Positions 13,578 to 22,735 of a DNA stretch of 64,000 nucleotides are shown here, piece by piece. The DNA is from an uncultured Pelagibacteraceae bacterium (GTDB lineage: Bacteria > Pseudomonadota > Alphaproteobacteria > Pelagibacterales > Pelagibacteraceae), in contig CACJJV010000004.1 in NCBI GenBank assembly GCA_902593845.1, forward strand, positions 1-64,000. The letters run 5' to 3'. The position numbers and the translations under genes are program-made. Below the pieces are notes generated by a model. That model was not told the origin of the DNA, made no database searches, and saw only the letters and a list, made by a program, of their open reading frames with translations. How positions within the stretch are numbered: position 1 is the first letter of the stretch; every line of letters begins with the position of its first letter.

Positions 13578-14663
13578 ATGACAACTATAAAATTTAAAAA
13601 ATTTAATGTTGAGGCATATCAACCTGGCAAATCAGCTATTAAGAGTTTTAATAAAATCATTAAACTTTCAGCAAATGAATCAGCTCTGGGAGTAAGTGCC
13701 AAGGCTAAGAAAGCAATATCAAATAAAAAATTAAGTCTTTTCAGATATCCTGATGGAAAGTCTAAAAAATTACGAAGTCAGATCTCAAAAAAATTTAGTT
13801 GTGACAAAGAAAAAATAATTTGTGGAGCTGGTTCAGACGAAGTTATTCAAATGTTATGCCAACTTTTCCTTAAACCAAAAGATGAAGTAATTCTTCCTCA
13901 GTTTAGTTTTTTAATGTACAGAATATATGCAAAAATAGTTGGTGCAAAAGTTGTTTTTGCCAAAGAAAAAAATTTTAAAGTTTCTGTCTCTGAAATAATT
14001 AAAAAAGTAAGTAATAAAACTAAAATTGTATTTCTTGCTAATCCAAATAATCCAACTGGTACTTACTTGAATAGTTTTGAATTGATTGATTTAAGAAAAA
14101 GATTAAGAAAAAATATCTTACTTGTTGTAGATGATGCTTATGCAGAGTACATGCAAAATAGAGACTATAAATCTGGTTTAGATTTATTCAAGAATAAGCA
14201 GAATGTTTTTATATTAAGGACATTCTCAAAAATCTACGGACTATCATCTTTAAGAATTGGTTGGGGATATGGTTCAAAAAAAATTATTGATGCTTTGAAT
14301 GTTATTAAACCTCCATTCAATGTTAACGAAGTAGCTCAAAAAGCAGCTATTGAGTCACTTAAGGATAAAAAATTTATTTCACGTTCAGTAAAACATAATC
14401 ATATTTATGCAACAAAACTGAAAAATTTTTTGAGCAATTATGATATTAGCTCAAATAAAGTTTCTGCTAACTTTCTATTATTGAATTTTAATAAATGCAA
14501 ACTAAGAGCTAATAGTTTCTATGAAAAATTAAAAAAAAAGGGAATTATTTTAAGGTCTACTGAAGAAGGTTATAAAATAAAAAATATGCTAAGATTAACG
14601 ATTGGGTCAAAAGAGGAAAATATGAAATTTATCAAAGCAACACAAAATATATTTAGAAAATGA
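13578..14663 (+). CDS. hisC: Histidinol-phosphate aminotransferase (aspartate aminotransferase fold I)
   Basis: PLP enzyme that transaminates histidinol phosphate and, in many bacteria, also aromatic precursors. Visible family motifs are ANPNNPTGTYL near residue 155, VDDAYAEY near 191 and the PLP lysine segment RTFSKIYGLSSLRIGWG near 215. Length 361 is normal. The stop overlaps the start of a prephenate/arogenate dehydrogenase (ATGA), so its main role here may be in tyrosine and phenylalanine synthesis, as known for HisC2-type enzymes. Confidence 0.85.
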   Translation: MTTIKFKKFNVEAYQPGKSAIKSFNKIIKLSANESALGVSAKAKKAISNKKLSLFRYPDGKSKKLRSQISKKFSCDKEKIICGAGSDEVIQMLCQLFLKPKDEVILPQFSFLMYRIYAKIVGAKVVFAKEKNFKVSVSEIIKKVSNKTKIVFLANPNNPTGTYLNSFELIDLRKRLRKNILLVVDDAYAEYMQNRDYKSGLDLFKNKQNVFILRTFSKIYGLSSLRIGWGYGSKKIIDALNVIKPPFNVNEVAQKAAIESLKDKKFISRSVKHNHIYATKLKNFLSNYDISSNKVSANFLLLNFNKCKLRANSFYEKLKKKGIILRSTEEGYKIKNMLRLTIGSKEENMKFIKATQNIFRK

Positions 14664-15556
14664 GAAATATATTAATTATAGGCTGTGGGTTATTAGGTTC
14701 TTCTTTAGTAAGGAGGATTTCAAAAAAAAAAATAGCAAAAAAAATATTTATTTATGAAAAATCAAAATCTAATATCGCTAAAATAAAAAGTCTTAGATTA
14801 CCTGGAACAATTGTTAAGTCTCTTAAAGATGGTTTGGTAAATTCAAACTTAGTGATTGTTTGCACATCAACGAGTGAATATAAAAAACTTATTATTAAAA
14901 TTAATAAAACTATTTCGCCAAAGACACTTATTACTGATGTTGGATCTTCAAAAATAGAGTCATCAAAAATTATTAAAAAATTTTTGAAGCGTGGTGTAAA
15001 TTGGATAAGGAGTCACCCTATCGCTGGATCAGAGGTGAGTGGACCAGAATTTGGAAAAGCTGATATGTTTGAAGATAAATGGTGTGTATTAATTAAGGAT
15101 AAAAAAACAAGTTCTAAGAATTTAAAATTTTTAATTTCTTTTTGGAAAAAGATGGGCTCAAAAACTGTTATTATGAACTCTGAAAAACATGACAAAGTTT
15201 TTTCTATCACAAGTCATTTACCACATTTAATAGCCTATAATTTGGTTAAATCAGCTCAAGATTTTGAAAAAATACTCAAATTTGGGCTTATCAAATACAG
15301 TGCTGGGGGGTTGAGAGATTTTTCAAGAATAGCTGCTTCAAATGAGATTATGTGGAGAGATATTTTCTTTGATAATAAGGTTAACGTTACAAAAGCGATA
15401 GACTTATTTATCAAAAATTTAAAATCTTTCAAAAAAGACATAAATTCTAAAAATAATAAATCAATTTTAAAAAAATTATCTCAGACTAAAAAAGTTAGGT
15501 CTAAAATTATTAAATTAAAACAGGATGTAAACAAACCTGACTTTGGGAGAGATTAA
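14660..15556 (+). CDS. tyrC: Prephenate/arogenate dehydrogenase
   Basis: NAD(P)-dependent oxidative decarboxylation leading to tyrosine. The N-terminal Rossmann motif is GCGLLGSSLVRRI (residues 8-20). The catalytic-domain motif RSHPIAGSEVSGPEFG lies near residue 117 and TSHLPHLIAYNLV near residue 187. At 298 residues it is a single-domain enzyme without chorismate mutase or ACT regions, which suits the cyclohexadienyl type. It is coupled to hisC by an ATGA overlap. The stop TAA is interlocked with the convergent gene's stop in TTAA. Confidence 0.9.
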   Translation: MRNILIIGCGLLGSSLVRRISKKKIAKKIFIYEKSKSNIAKIKSLRLPGTIVKSLKDGLVNSNLVIVCTSTSEYKKLIIKINKTISPKTLITDVGSSKIESSKIIKKFLKRGVNWIRSHPIAGSEVSGPEFGKADMFEDKWCVLIKDKKTSSKNLKFLISFWKKMGSKTVIMNSEKHDKVFSITSHLPHLIAYNLVKSAQDFEKILKFGLIKYSAGGLRDFSRIAASNEIMWRDIFFDNKVNVTKAIDLFIKNLKSFKKDINSKNNKSILKKLSQTKKVRSKIIKLKQDVNKPDFGRD

Positions 15557-16305
15557 ATATTACTAATATTACTTACTTTTTTAACTTTCAGATTTGCGGT
15601 TTTATCAATTAATTTAATTGTTTGCACTGTTGGCATTATTATCACCTTTTTTTTTGGTCCATAAGCATGAATAAATCTAGACTTATTTAGACATATACCG
15701 ACATGTCCTTTCCAAAACACGATGTCTCCTTTAAGATGATTTCTACCTCTTTTTCTTTTACAAAATCTTATTTGATCTTTTGTATCTCTTGGAAAAAATA
15801 TTCTATTGTAATAAAAATAGATTTGAATTAATGCTGAACAATCAATTCCAACACAGGTTTTTCCGCCCCATAAGTATTTTGTGTTTAAAAAACATTTGAA
15901 TATTTTAATATAATTTTTTTCATGATGATCAATATTTTTGACATCAGTTTTTTTGATCCATTTATTTTTTTCAAATTCTATATACTTTTTATTTTCATTT
16001 CGTTTACAAACACCAGATCCATAATATAGATAATGGTTTGAAGACAAAAATCTTTTACCTCTTTTAAAGAAAATTCTAGATTTAATTTTTGAAATTTTAT
16101 GCGAGGGTTTAAAATTTTCTAAAAACTTATCCTTTTTTATATATCCAATATAATTGTCATAATGAGTTTTTATTTTTATATATTTTTTTCTTTTCAATAG
16201 AATCTTAAATTTCTCTCCATATAAAATTTGTGAAACTACCTCAGAATTTGGAGATGGTTTAAAGTAAATGTTAGCTACAGATTTATTTAAAAAATTATTT
16301 TTCAC
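15553..16305 (-). CDS. NlpC/P60 family peptidoglycan hydrolase with SH3-like domain
   Basis: Probable gamma-D-glutamyl-diamino acid endopeptidase acting on peptidoglycan peptides. The first 120 residues hold two SH3-like segments (SVANIYFKPSPNSEVVSQIL onward). The NlpC/P60 domain follows, with the catalytic cysteine in CVGIDCSALIQIYF and the histidine in DIVFWKGHVGICL. No clear signal peptide is visible; cytoplasmic enzymes of this type handle imported muropeptides. The neighbouring AmpG-like permease (11-base overlap) fits a role in muropeptide recycling. Length 250 is normal. Confidence 0.87.
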   Translation of the reverse strand: MKNNFLNKSVANIYFKPSPNSEVVSQILYGEKFKILLKRKKYIKIKTHYDNYIGYIKKDKFLENFKPSHKISKIKSRIFFKRGKRFLSSNHYLYYGSGVCKRNENKKYIEFEKNKWIKKTDVKNIDHHEKNYIKIFKCFLNTKYLWGGKTCVGIDCSALIQIYFYYNRIFFPRDTKDQIRFCKRKRGRNHLKGDIVFWKGHVGICLNKSRFIHAYGPKKKVIIMPTVQTIKLIDKTANLKVKKVSNISNI

Positions 16306-17686
16306 TTAGTTGTAGTTTATTTTTCATAATCCATAGGATTATTAAAGAAGGAATGACCATTAGCGCAGTTAAAATAAAAAATATTCCCCAATCACCATTT
16401 AACCAATCAACAAGGGCGCCCGAGGAGGAGGCTAAAGTTGTTCTACCAGCGGTGCCTATTGAGGCTAAGAGCGCATATTGAGTTGCTGTATAGGCTCTGT
16501 CTACGAGCATAGATATAAAGGCTACAAAAGCTACTGTTGCAAATGCAGCAGCTATATCGTCAAAAATAACTGCAATAGCAAATAAAAATTCTGATTTATC
16601 GCTCCAGGCCAATACACTAAATAAAAGGTTTGTACTTGCCATCATTACTCCAGCAAAAAACATCGCTTTTAAAACACCGGATCTTATTACAAAAAGTCCA
16701 CCTAAAAGAGTAAACGTCACAGTAGTGATCCAACCTAACGTTTTAGAGTAAATAGCGATATCCGACTTACTAAAACCTATTTCTTTATAAAAAATTATAG
16801 ACATCCTTCCAAGAAATGCTTCGCCCACTTTAAATAAAAAAACAAATCCTAAAATTCCTAAAGCAATCGAAAAGCCATTTTTTTTAAAAAAACTAATGAT
16901 TGGACCACTAATTGTTCCAGCAACCCAGGTTATCAATTTTGTAAATATATTTTCTTTTTTAAATTGAGATGATATCAATTTATCATTTTCTTTTTGTTGA
17001 TTTTGTCTCTCTAAATTTCCAGCCTCGTTAACGAACATTAAGCCAATGTTCATTAAAATTACTAAAATCCCCAAAATTAAGAAAGTTAGTTGCCAATAAT
17101 TTTCAAAACCAATGTTTTGTAGAATATCTGCTGCAAATAATGATAGTACCCCACCTAACTTGTATCCTGTCCACCAACCGACAACCGCCATTGCGGCTCC
17201 AGCAGCCATGGATTTTCCCTCATTCTCACCAATCTGTTCAATTCTTAAAGCATCAACTGTTATATCTTGAGTTGATGATGCTATAGCAATTATTAAGCCT
17301 ACTGAAACAACTAAAGCTAAATTTTCAGATGGATCGAGTAAACTCCAAAGAGCGAGTGAGAGTAAGATGATAATTTGCATCAAAACAATCCATCCTCTTC
17401 TGTGACCTATTTTTTTTGTTAAATATGGTATTTGTATTCTATCTATTAAAGGTGCCCATAAATAATTAAATGCGTAAACTGCAAAAATTAATCCAGCCCA
17501 TCCAACAGTTGATCTACTTAATCCATCTTCTTTTAACCATAAACTTAGACTACTTCCAATCAAAACCCATGGAAAACCTGATATTGCACCAAGCAATAAA
17601 ATTTTGAGCATTCTTTTGTCAAAATAAACCGAGAACATTTCAGAAAGAGAATTTTTTTTAATTTCTATCAAATTTAATTCCTCCAA
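16295..17686 (-). CDS. ampG: AmpG-like muropeptide permease (MFS)
   Basis: A multi-pass major facilitator protein of 463 residues with about 12-14 hydrophobic segments. The N-terminal block (ISGFPWVLIGSSLSLWLKED) and SSTQDITVDALRIE near residue 138 match AmpG, the importer of anhydro-muropeptides. It lies directly before the NlpC/P60 gene, overlapping it by 11 bases. The same window encodes AmgK and MurU, later steps of cell wall recycling. Substrate is inferred from family and context. Confidence 0.85.
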   Translation of the reverse strand: MEELNLIEIKKNSLSEMFSVYFDKRMLKILLLGAISGFPWVLIGSSLSLWLKEDGLSRSTVGWAGLIFAVYAFNYLWAPLIDRIQIPYLTKKIGHRRGWIVLMQIIILLSLALWSLLDPSENLALVVSVGLIIAIASSTQDITVDALRIEQIGENEGKSMAAGAAMAVVGWWTGYKLGGVLSLFAADILQNIGFENYWQLTFLILGILVILMNIGLMFVNEAGNLERQNQQKENDKLISSQFKKENIFTKLITWVAGTISGPIISFFKKNGFSIALGILGFVFLFKVGEAFLGRMSIIFYKEIGFSKSDIAIYSKTLGWITTVTFTLLGGLFVIRSGVLKAMFFAGVMMASTNLLFSVLAWSDKSEFLFAIAVIFDDIAAAFATVAFVAFISMLVDRAYTATQYALLASIGTAGRTTLASSSGALVDWLNGDWGIFFILTALMVIPSLIILWIMKNKLQLSEK

Positions 17687-19113
17687 AAAGATGGTAAAAA
17701 TAATACAAGGATTGCAAATAATTCCAATCTACCCAAAATCATACCAAAGCTTAAAATCCACTTAGAGACATCAGGTAGGGATGAAAAATTTCCGTTTGGC
17801 CCAATAGTTGAACCTAGGCCAGGTCCTACATTTGAAATAGATGTTGCAGCACCAGAAATTGAGGTAATAAAGTCAAGACCCGTCAAAGATAACAATGCTG
17901 TAATCGCAAAAAAAATTACCAAGTACATATAAATGAAAGAGATAATTGATGCAGTAAATTTATCATCAACAGGACTTTGATTATATTTTAGAACAAAAAT
18001 GCCCTTAGGATAAATAATTTTTTTAAGTTGATTCAAAACAAATGAATAAAGTATTTGAAATCTAAATATTTTTATACCACAGGTTGTTGAGCCAGCACAT
18101 CCACCAATAAACATTAGACCTATAAATATAATTAAAGGAAATCCACCCCAGTTATCAAATTGCGCATTTACATATCCAGTTCCTGTTAAAATTGAGATTA
18201 CATTGAATAAAACTGTTCTGAAGTTTAGTTCAGACGATTTATCTAAAAACAAATAAATTGATAAGATCAAAATACTTATTAAGATTATTTTCAAAAAAGT
18301 TCTAATTTGAATATCTGAAAAAAATATTCTTCTATTACCGTTTAAGAATTTGATATAAGCGATAAAAGGTAAACTTCCCAAGATAATAAAAATCATTGCT
18401 GAAATTTCTATTGAAAAACTGTTAAAGAAACCAATGGACTCGTTATAGTTTGAAAAACCCCCAGTTGCTATTGTTGTCATAGAATGGGTTATACTATCAA
18501 AAGTATTCATCCCAAGAATTTTATATGATATTGCGCAAAGAGTAGTGAGACCTGAATAAATATAAATTAATCTCAATGCAATTTCTTTTGATTTAGGAAG
18601 AATTTTTTCCGATGAGTCACTGTTAGAAATTTTGAATAATTGCATACCACCAACATTCATTATTGGCATCAAAGTGATCGCCATAACAATTATTCCAATA
18701 CCACCCAACCATTGAAGAATTGCTCTCCAAAGCAAAATTGCTTTGGGCATCTCCTCTAAATTTGGAATGATTGTTGAACCAGTTGTTGTAATGCCTGACA
18801 TACTCTCAAAAAATGCATTGGTAAACGAAAAATTGACTTCAGAAAATATTAGAGGAAGTGAGCCAAAAATTGCGATACTTAGCCAAGATAACGCAGTCAA
18901 TAAAAAAGCTTGCTGTAAATTTAACTTCTTATCATGATCAAGATTAGATAAAAAAAATAGTGTACCAAAAATAATTGTAATAATTGAGGCACCAAAAAAA
19001 GAGGAGTCGATTTCTTTAAAAAAAAATTGAACAAATATTGGGATCAACATAAAAATTCCAAGAATTATTTGAAGAATTCCAAGTGTAAAAAAAACAGTTT
19101 TATAATTAGACAT
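17674..19113 (-). CDS. trkH: Trk-type potassium uptake membrane protein TrkH
   Basis: Inner-membrane channel subunit of the Trk potassium system. The 479 residues form about ten hydrophobic segments with four selectivity-filter-like pore loops, including SGITTTGST, TIATGGFS, SILTGTGY and ISNVGPGLG, plus the conserved MFIGGCAGSTTCGIK. The regulatory subunit TrkA is not in this window. It overlaps the ampG-like gene by 13 bases. Confidence 0.93.
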   Translation of the reverse strand: MSNYKTVFFTLGILQIILGIFMLIPIFVQFFFKEIDSSFFGASIITIIFGTLFFLSNLDHDKKLNLQQAFLLTALSWLSIAIFGSLPLIFSEVNFSFTNAFFESMSGITTTGSTIIPNLEEMPKAILLWRAILQWLGGIGIIVMAITLMPIMNVGGMQLFKISNSDSSEKILPKSKEIALRLIYIYSGLTTLCAISYKILGMNTFDSITHSMTTIATGGFSNYNESIGFFNSFSIEISAMIFIILGSLPFIAYIKFLNGNRRIFFSDIQIRTFLKIILISILILSIYLFLDKSSELNFRTVLFNVISILTGTGYVNAQFDNWGGFPLIIFIGLMFIGGCAGSTTCGIKIFRFQILYSFVLNQLKKIIYPKGIFVLKYNQSPVDDKFTASIISFIYMYLVIFFAITALLSLTGLDFITSISGAATSISNVGPGLGSTIGPNGNFSSLPDVSKWILSFGMILGRLELFAILVLFLPSFWRN

Positions 19114-19201
19114 TTTGATAGAACATTATTTTATGGTAAATAAATTTCAACTCTATAAGAATAAGTTAAAGCGTTAATTTAAGATTTTATTTGAATTAAT
19201 C

Positions 19202-20764
19202 ATGATTAAAAAAGAGAATTTTGATAAAACAAGTGCATGGCCTTTCGTTGAAGCAAAAAAAATGCTTCGAGAAAGAAAATCTTTTATAGAAAAAAAAGGC
19301 AAAATAATTCTCCAAACAGGTTATGGTCCTAGTGGCCTTCCACATATAGGAACTTTTGGAGAAGTTGCAAGGACATCAATGATTGTAAATGCACTAAAAC
19401 ATTTGACTGATTTACCAACTGAAATCATTACTTTTTCAGATGATATGGATGGTCTTAGAAAAGTACCTGACAACGTTCCACAAAAAGAATTATTAGAAAA
19501 AAATTTACACAAACCACTTACTAATGTGCCTGATCCCTTTCAAAAATTTAATAGTTTTGGTGAGCATAATAATGAAATGTTAAAAAAATTTTTAAACAAT
19601 TTTAAATTTAAATATAGTTTTAAAAGTTCAACATCACTTTATAAATCAGGTTTCTTTAACTCTTCTCTACAAATTATTTTAGAGAATTATGATGGTATAA
19701 TGAATATAATACTTCCTACACTAGGAAAAGAGAGACAAAAAACTTACAGTCCATTTCTTCCAATTTGTCCGGTTACAGGTCATGTTCTAGAAATACCTGT
19801 AAAAAATATTAATAAAGAAAAATCTATTATTGTTTTTGATAATAATGGAAAAGATTTGGAAACAAGCATTTATGATGGAAATTGCAAATTACAGTGGAAA
19901 GTTGATTGGGCTATGAGATGGTATGCACTAGATGTTGATTTTGAAATGTATGGAAAAGATCTTATAGAGAGCGCAATACTTTCAACAAAAATTATCAAAT
20001 TGATTGGAAAAACAAATCCCTCAGGGTTTGCATATGAACTATTTTTGGATGAAAAAGGAGAGAAGATTTCAAAATCAAAGGGAAACGGCATTACTATTGA
20101 TCAATGGTTAGAGTATGCTTCCCCTGAAAGTTTGTCGCTGTATATGTATCAAAATCCAAAAAGAGCAAAAAAACTTTATAAAGAAATAGTTTCAAAAACT
20201 GTCGATGATTATTTGGATCTGATTGAGAAAGCAAAAAATCAAAATGAGTTGCAGCTACTTATGAATCCTGTGTGGCATGTTCATAATAGTTTGGTGCCTA
20301 AAGAAAATATGATTATGTCGTTTTCGATGTTATTAAACTTGGTCGAAACAAGTAATGCTGACAGCAAAGAACTTCTTTGGAAATTTGTTAAAAAATATAA
20401 AAAAGACATTTCTGAGAAAGATAATCCTATCTTTGATAATTTAGTAGGATATGCAATAAAATATTTTAACGACGTAATAAAATTGAAAAAAAAATATAAA
20501 AAGCCTAATGGTGAAGAAAAAAAAGCTTTAGAAGCTCTGGTAAAAACTTTAGATAAATGTGACGACAAAATGAAACCAGAAGATATTCAAACAATGATAT
20601 ATTCGACTGGTAAAGAAAATGGATACACTGAGAACCTTCGAGATTGGTTTAAATTAATTTATGAAGTAGTTTTTGGAGACGAAAATGGACCAAGGATGGG
20701 TTTTTTTATAAGTTTTTTTGGTGTGAAAGAAACAAAAGATCTTATATTAAATAAAATTAAATAA
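19202..20764 (+). CDS. lysS: Lysyl-tRNA synthetase, class I
   Basis: Charges tRNA-Lys with lysine. This is the class I (archaeal-type, LysK) enzyme, not the common bacterial class II form. The HIGH-type motif is PHIG in GYGPSGLPHIGTFGE (47-50), and the KMSKS-type loop is KISKSKGNG near residues 287-295. Length 520 is usual. Many alphaproteobacteria carry this form. The stop overlaps the pyrD start by one base (TAATG). Confidence 0.96.
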   Translation: MIKKENFDKTSAWPFVEAKKMLRERKSFIEKKGKIILQTGYGPSGLPHIGTFGEVARTSMIVNALKHLTDLPTEIITFSDDMDGLRKVPDNVPQKELLEKNLHKPLTNVPDPFQKFNSFGEHNNEMLKKFLNNFKFKYSFKSSTSLYKSGFFNSSLQIILENYDGIMNIILPTLGKERQKTYSPFLPICPVTGHVLEIPVKNINKEKSIIVFDNNGKDLETSIYDGNCKLQWKVDWAMRWYALDVDFEMYGKDLIESAILSTKIIKLIGKTNPSGFAYELFLDEKGEKISKSKGNGITIDQWLEYASPESLSLYMYQNPKRAKKLYKEIVSKTVDDYLDLIEKAKNQNELQLLMNPVWHVHNSLVPKENMIMSFSMLLNLVETSNADSKELLWKFVKKYKKDISEKDNPIFDNLVGYAIKYFNDVIKLKKKYKKPNGEEKKALEALVKTLDKCDDKMKPEDIQTMIYSTGKENGYTENLRDWFKLIYEVVFGDENGPRMGFFISFFGVKETKDLILNKIK

Positions 20765-21810
20765 TGTTTTCAAATTTAAGATCTTTAATTTTTAAATTAG
20801 ATCCCGAGACGGCTCATAGTTTAGCGATAAAGTCACTAAAATTTAATTTTATTCCAAATATTTTAGATGAAGAAAAAAATAATCCTCTTTTTAAGACTAA
20901 ATTATTTAATAAAGAAATAGAAAATCCAATTGGTATGGCAGCAGGATTTGATAAGAATGCCGAGGTATATAATTCATTGTTCAATTTAGGGTTTGGTTTC
21001 GTCGAAGTAGGAACTGTTACACCATTAGAACAATACGGAAATCCCAAACCTAGAGTTTTTAGACTAGTAGAAGATGAGGCCCTGATAAATAGACTTGGTT
21101 TCAATAATCAAGGTTCAAAAAATATTGCAGATCGAATTAAAAAAAATAATCCAACTGGATTACTTGGAATAAATATTGGACCTAATAAAGACTCAGAAGA
21201 TAGAACAAATGATTATATACAGTGTTTAAAAATGTTTAACGGGGTCTCTGATTATATCACTGTTAATATTTCCTCACCAAACACCGAAGATTTAAGAAAC
21301 TTTCACGATCAAAAAAAATTAGATGATCTTTTAAAACTAATAGAAAAAGAGAAGAGAAATCTTAACTCTAAAACACCTATAGCGGTAAAAGTATCACCAG
21401 ATATTAATGATAAAGAAATTATGAAAATTTCTGAAGTGCTTTTAGATAACAAGATAGAAGCTGCTATAATTTCTAACACATCTGATACAACAAGAGAAAA
21501 TTTACAAAATACTCAAAGCCATCAAAAAGGAGGATTATCCGGGAAACCTATTGAGTTAAAGTCCTCAGAGTTAATCAGAAAATTTTATAAAGTTTTAAAA
21601 GGCAGAATTAAAATTATAGGCGTAGGTGGTGTGGACTCTGGCAGATCTGCTTATCAAAAATTTTTAGCAGGAGCTGATTATTTACAACTTTATACAGGCA
21701 TGGTTTTTAGAGGTCCAAATATTGTTGGTCTAATTAAAAAAGAACTAAAGGAAATACTATTAAAAGATGGTGTAAAAAACTTTAATGAAATAGTAGGAAA
21801 AAAGGATTAG
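20764..21810 (+). CDS. pyrD: Dihydroorotate dehydrogenase (quinone), class 2
   Basis: FMN enzyme on the inner membrane that oxidises dihydroorotate to orotate in pyrimidine synthesis, with quinone as acceptor. The N-terminal helical part (MFSNLRSLIFKLDPETAHSL) is the membrane-association domain of class 2. The barrel contains NPIGMAAGFDKNAEV, VEVGTVTPLEQYGNPKPR and ITVNISSPNTEDLR, with the catalytic serine region in the last of these. GVGGVDSGRSAYQK is a phosphate-binding segment near the C-terminus. Length 348 is normal. Confidence 0.96.
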   Translation: MFSNLRSLIFKLDPETAHSLAIKSLKFNFIPNILDEEKNNPLFKTKLFNKEIENPIGMAAGFDKNAEVYNSLFNLGFGFVEVGTVTPLEQYGNPKPRVFRLVEDEALINRLGFNNQGSKNIADRIKKNNPTGLLGINIGPNKDSEDRTNDYIQCLKMFNGVSDYITVNISSPNTEDLRNFHDQKKLDDLLKLIEKEKRNLNSKTPIAVKVSPDINDKEIMKISEVLLDNKIEAAIISNTSDTTRENLQNTQSHQKGGLSGKPIELKSSELIRKFYKVLKGRIKIIGVGGVDSGRSAYQKFLAGADYLQLYTGMVFRGPNIVGLIKKELKEILLKDGVKNFNEIVGKKD

Positions 21811-21825
21811 AATAATCTAATAAAC

Positions 21826-21854
21826 TTGACGCCATCAATATCTCACTTTATATA
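21826..21854 (+). promoter_or_regulatory. Promoter of rpmB
   Basis: TTGACG (21826-21831) and TATATA (21849-21854) are separated by 17 bases; TATAGT two bases further on is an alternative -10. The expected start near 21860 leaves a leader of only about six bases before the rpmB ATG at 21867. Like the rplU promoter it begins with CTTGAC. Confidence 0.65.
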
Positions 21855-21866
21855 GTCGAACAAATT

Positions 21867-22181
21867 ATGACAAAAAAATGTGAATTAACTGGAAAAAATC
21901 CAATGAAAGGTCATAACGTTAGTCATGCTAACAATAAAACAAAAAGAAGATTCTTACCTAATTTAAAAAAAGTAAAATTTACAAGTGAACTTTTAAAAAG
22001 AAGCTTAAAATTAACAGTGAGTAATGCAGGGGTTAGATCAGTAGATAAAAAAGGTAGTTTTGATGAATTTCTAAAATCTGTAAAAAATAAAAATTTATCT
22101 CCTAGATTAAAAAAACTAAAAAAAAGTTTATTAATTAAATCTCCATTTCAAAAAAAAACTGCACAATCTAAAACAGCTTAA
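21867..22181 (+). CDS. rpmB: 50S ribosomal protein L28
   Basis: Large-subunit protein. The start [20 protein letters not shown] followed by [13 protein letters not shown] is the standard L28 signature. At 104 residues it carries the C-terminal extension typical of alphaproteobacteria (core about 75). The stop shares one base with the next start (TAATG). The upstream spacer of 56 bases holds its promoter. Confidence 0.97.
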   Translation: MTKKCELTGKNPMKGHNVSHANNKTKRRFLPNLKKVKFTSELLKRSLKLTVSNAGVRSVDKKGSFDEFLKSVKNKNLSPRLKKLKKSLLIKSPFQKKTAQSKTA

Positions 22182-22735
22182 TGAGTAAATCATTTTTACT
22201 TCTATCATTTTTGATGGGTGTTGTTGTCCTATCCTCTAATTATCTTGTTCAATTTCCAATTAATTATTATGGTTTAAATGAAATATTAACCTACGGAGCT
22301 TTCTCTTATCCGATCGCTTTTTTAATTACAGATTTAGCTAATAGATCTTATGGAAAAAGAGTTGCAAGAAAAATTGTATATTTTGGCTTTGTACTAGGAA
22401 TTGGTTTTACAGTTATATTTTCTACTGATTTTGCAGATCTTATATCTATTCGTATAGCTATTGGGTCTGGAATTGCATTTTTAACTGCACAATTATTAGA
22501 TGTCCAAATATTTGATAGATTAAGAAAGAAAGAATGGTTTGTTGCACCATTAACATCTTCAATGATTGGTTCAACAATCGATACATTTTTGTTTTTTTCG
22601 ATATCATTTTATGGGACTGGTGTGCCATGGGTTACACTTTCTCTCGGAGATTTGATTGTAAAAGTAATAGTAGCTTTGATAATGTTAATACCATTCAGAT
22701 TACTTTTAAAAACTTTCAAGCCAATTAAAGCTTAA
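22181..22735 (+). CDS. VUT family transporter, probable queuosine precursor uptake (YhhQ-like)
   Basis: An integral membrane protein of 184 residues with five or six hydrophobic segments. FSYPIAFLITDLANRSYGKR near residues 45-65 and the later AQLLDVQIFDRLRKKEWF are characteristic of the YhhQ/VUT family, whose studied members import queuosine precursors. Translationally coupled to rpmB. No queuosine synthesis gene lies nearby, so the substrate is inferred from family only. Confidence 0.8.
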   Translation: MSKSFLLLSFLMGVVVLSSNYLVQFPINYYGLNEILTYGAFSYPIAFLITDLANRSYGKRVARKIVYFGFVLGIGFTVIFSTDFADLISIRIAIGSGIAFLTAQLLDVQIFDRLRKKEWFVAPLTSSMIGSTIDTFLFFSISFYGTGVPWVTLSLGDLIVKVIVALIMLIPFRLLLKTFKPIKA

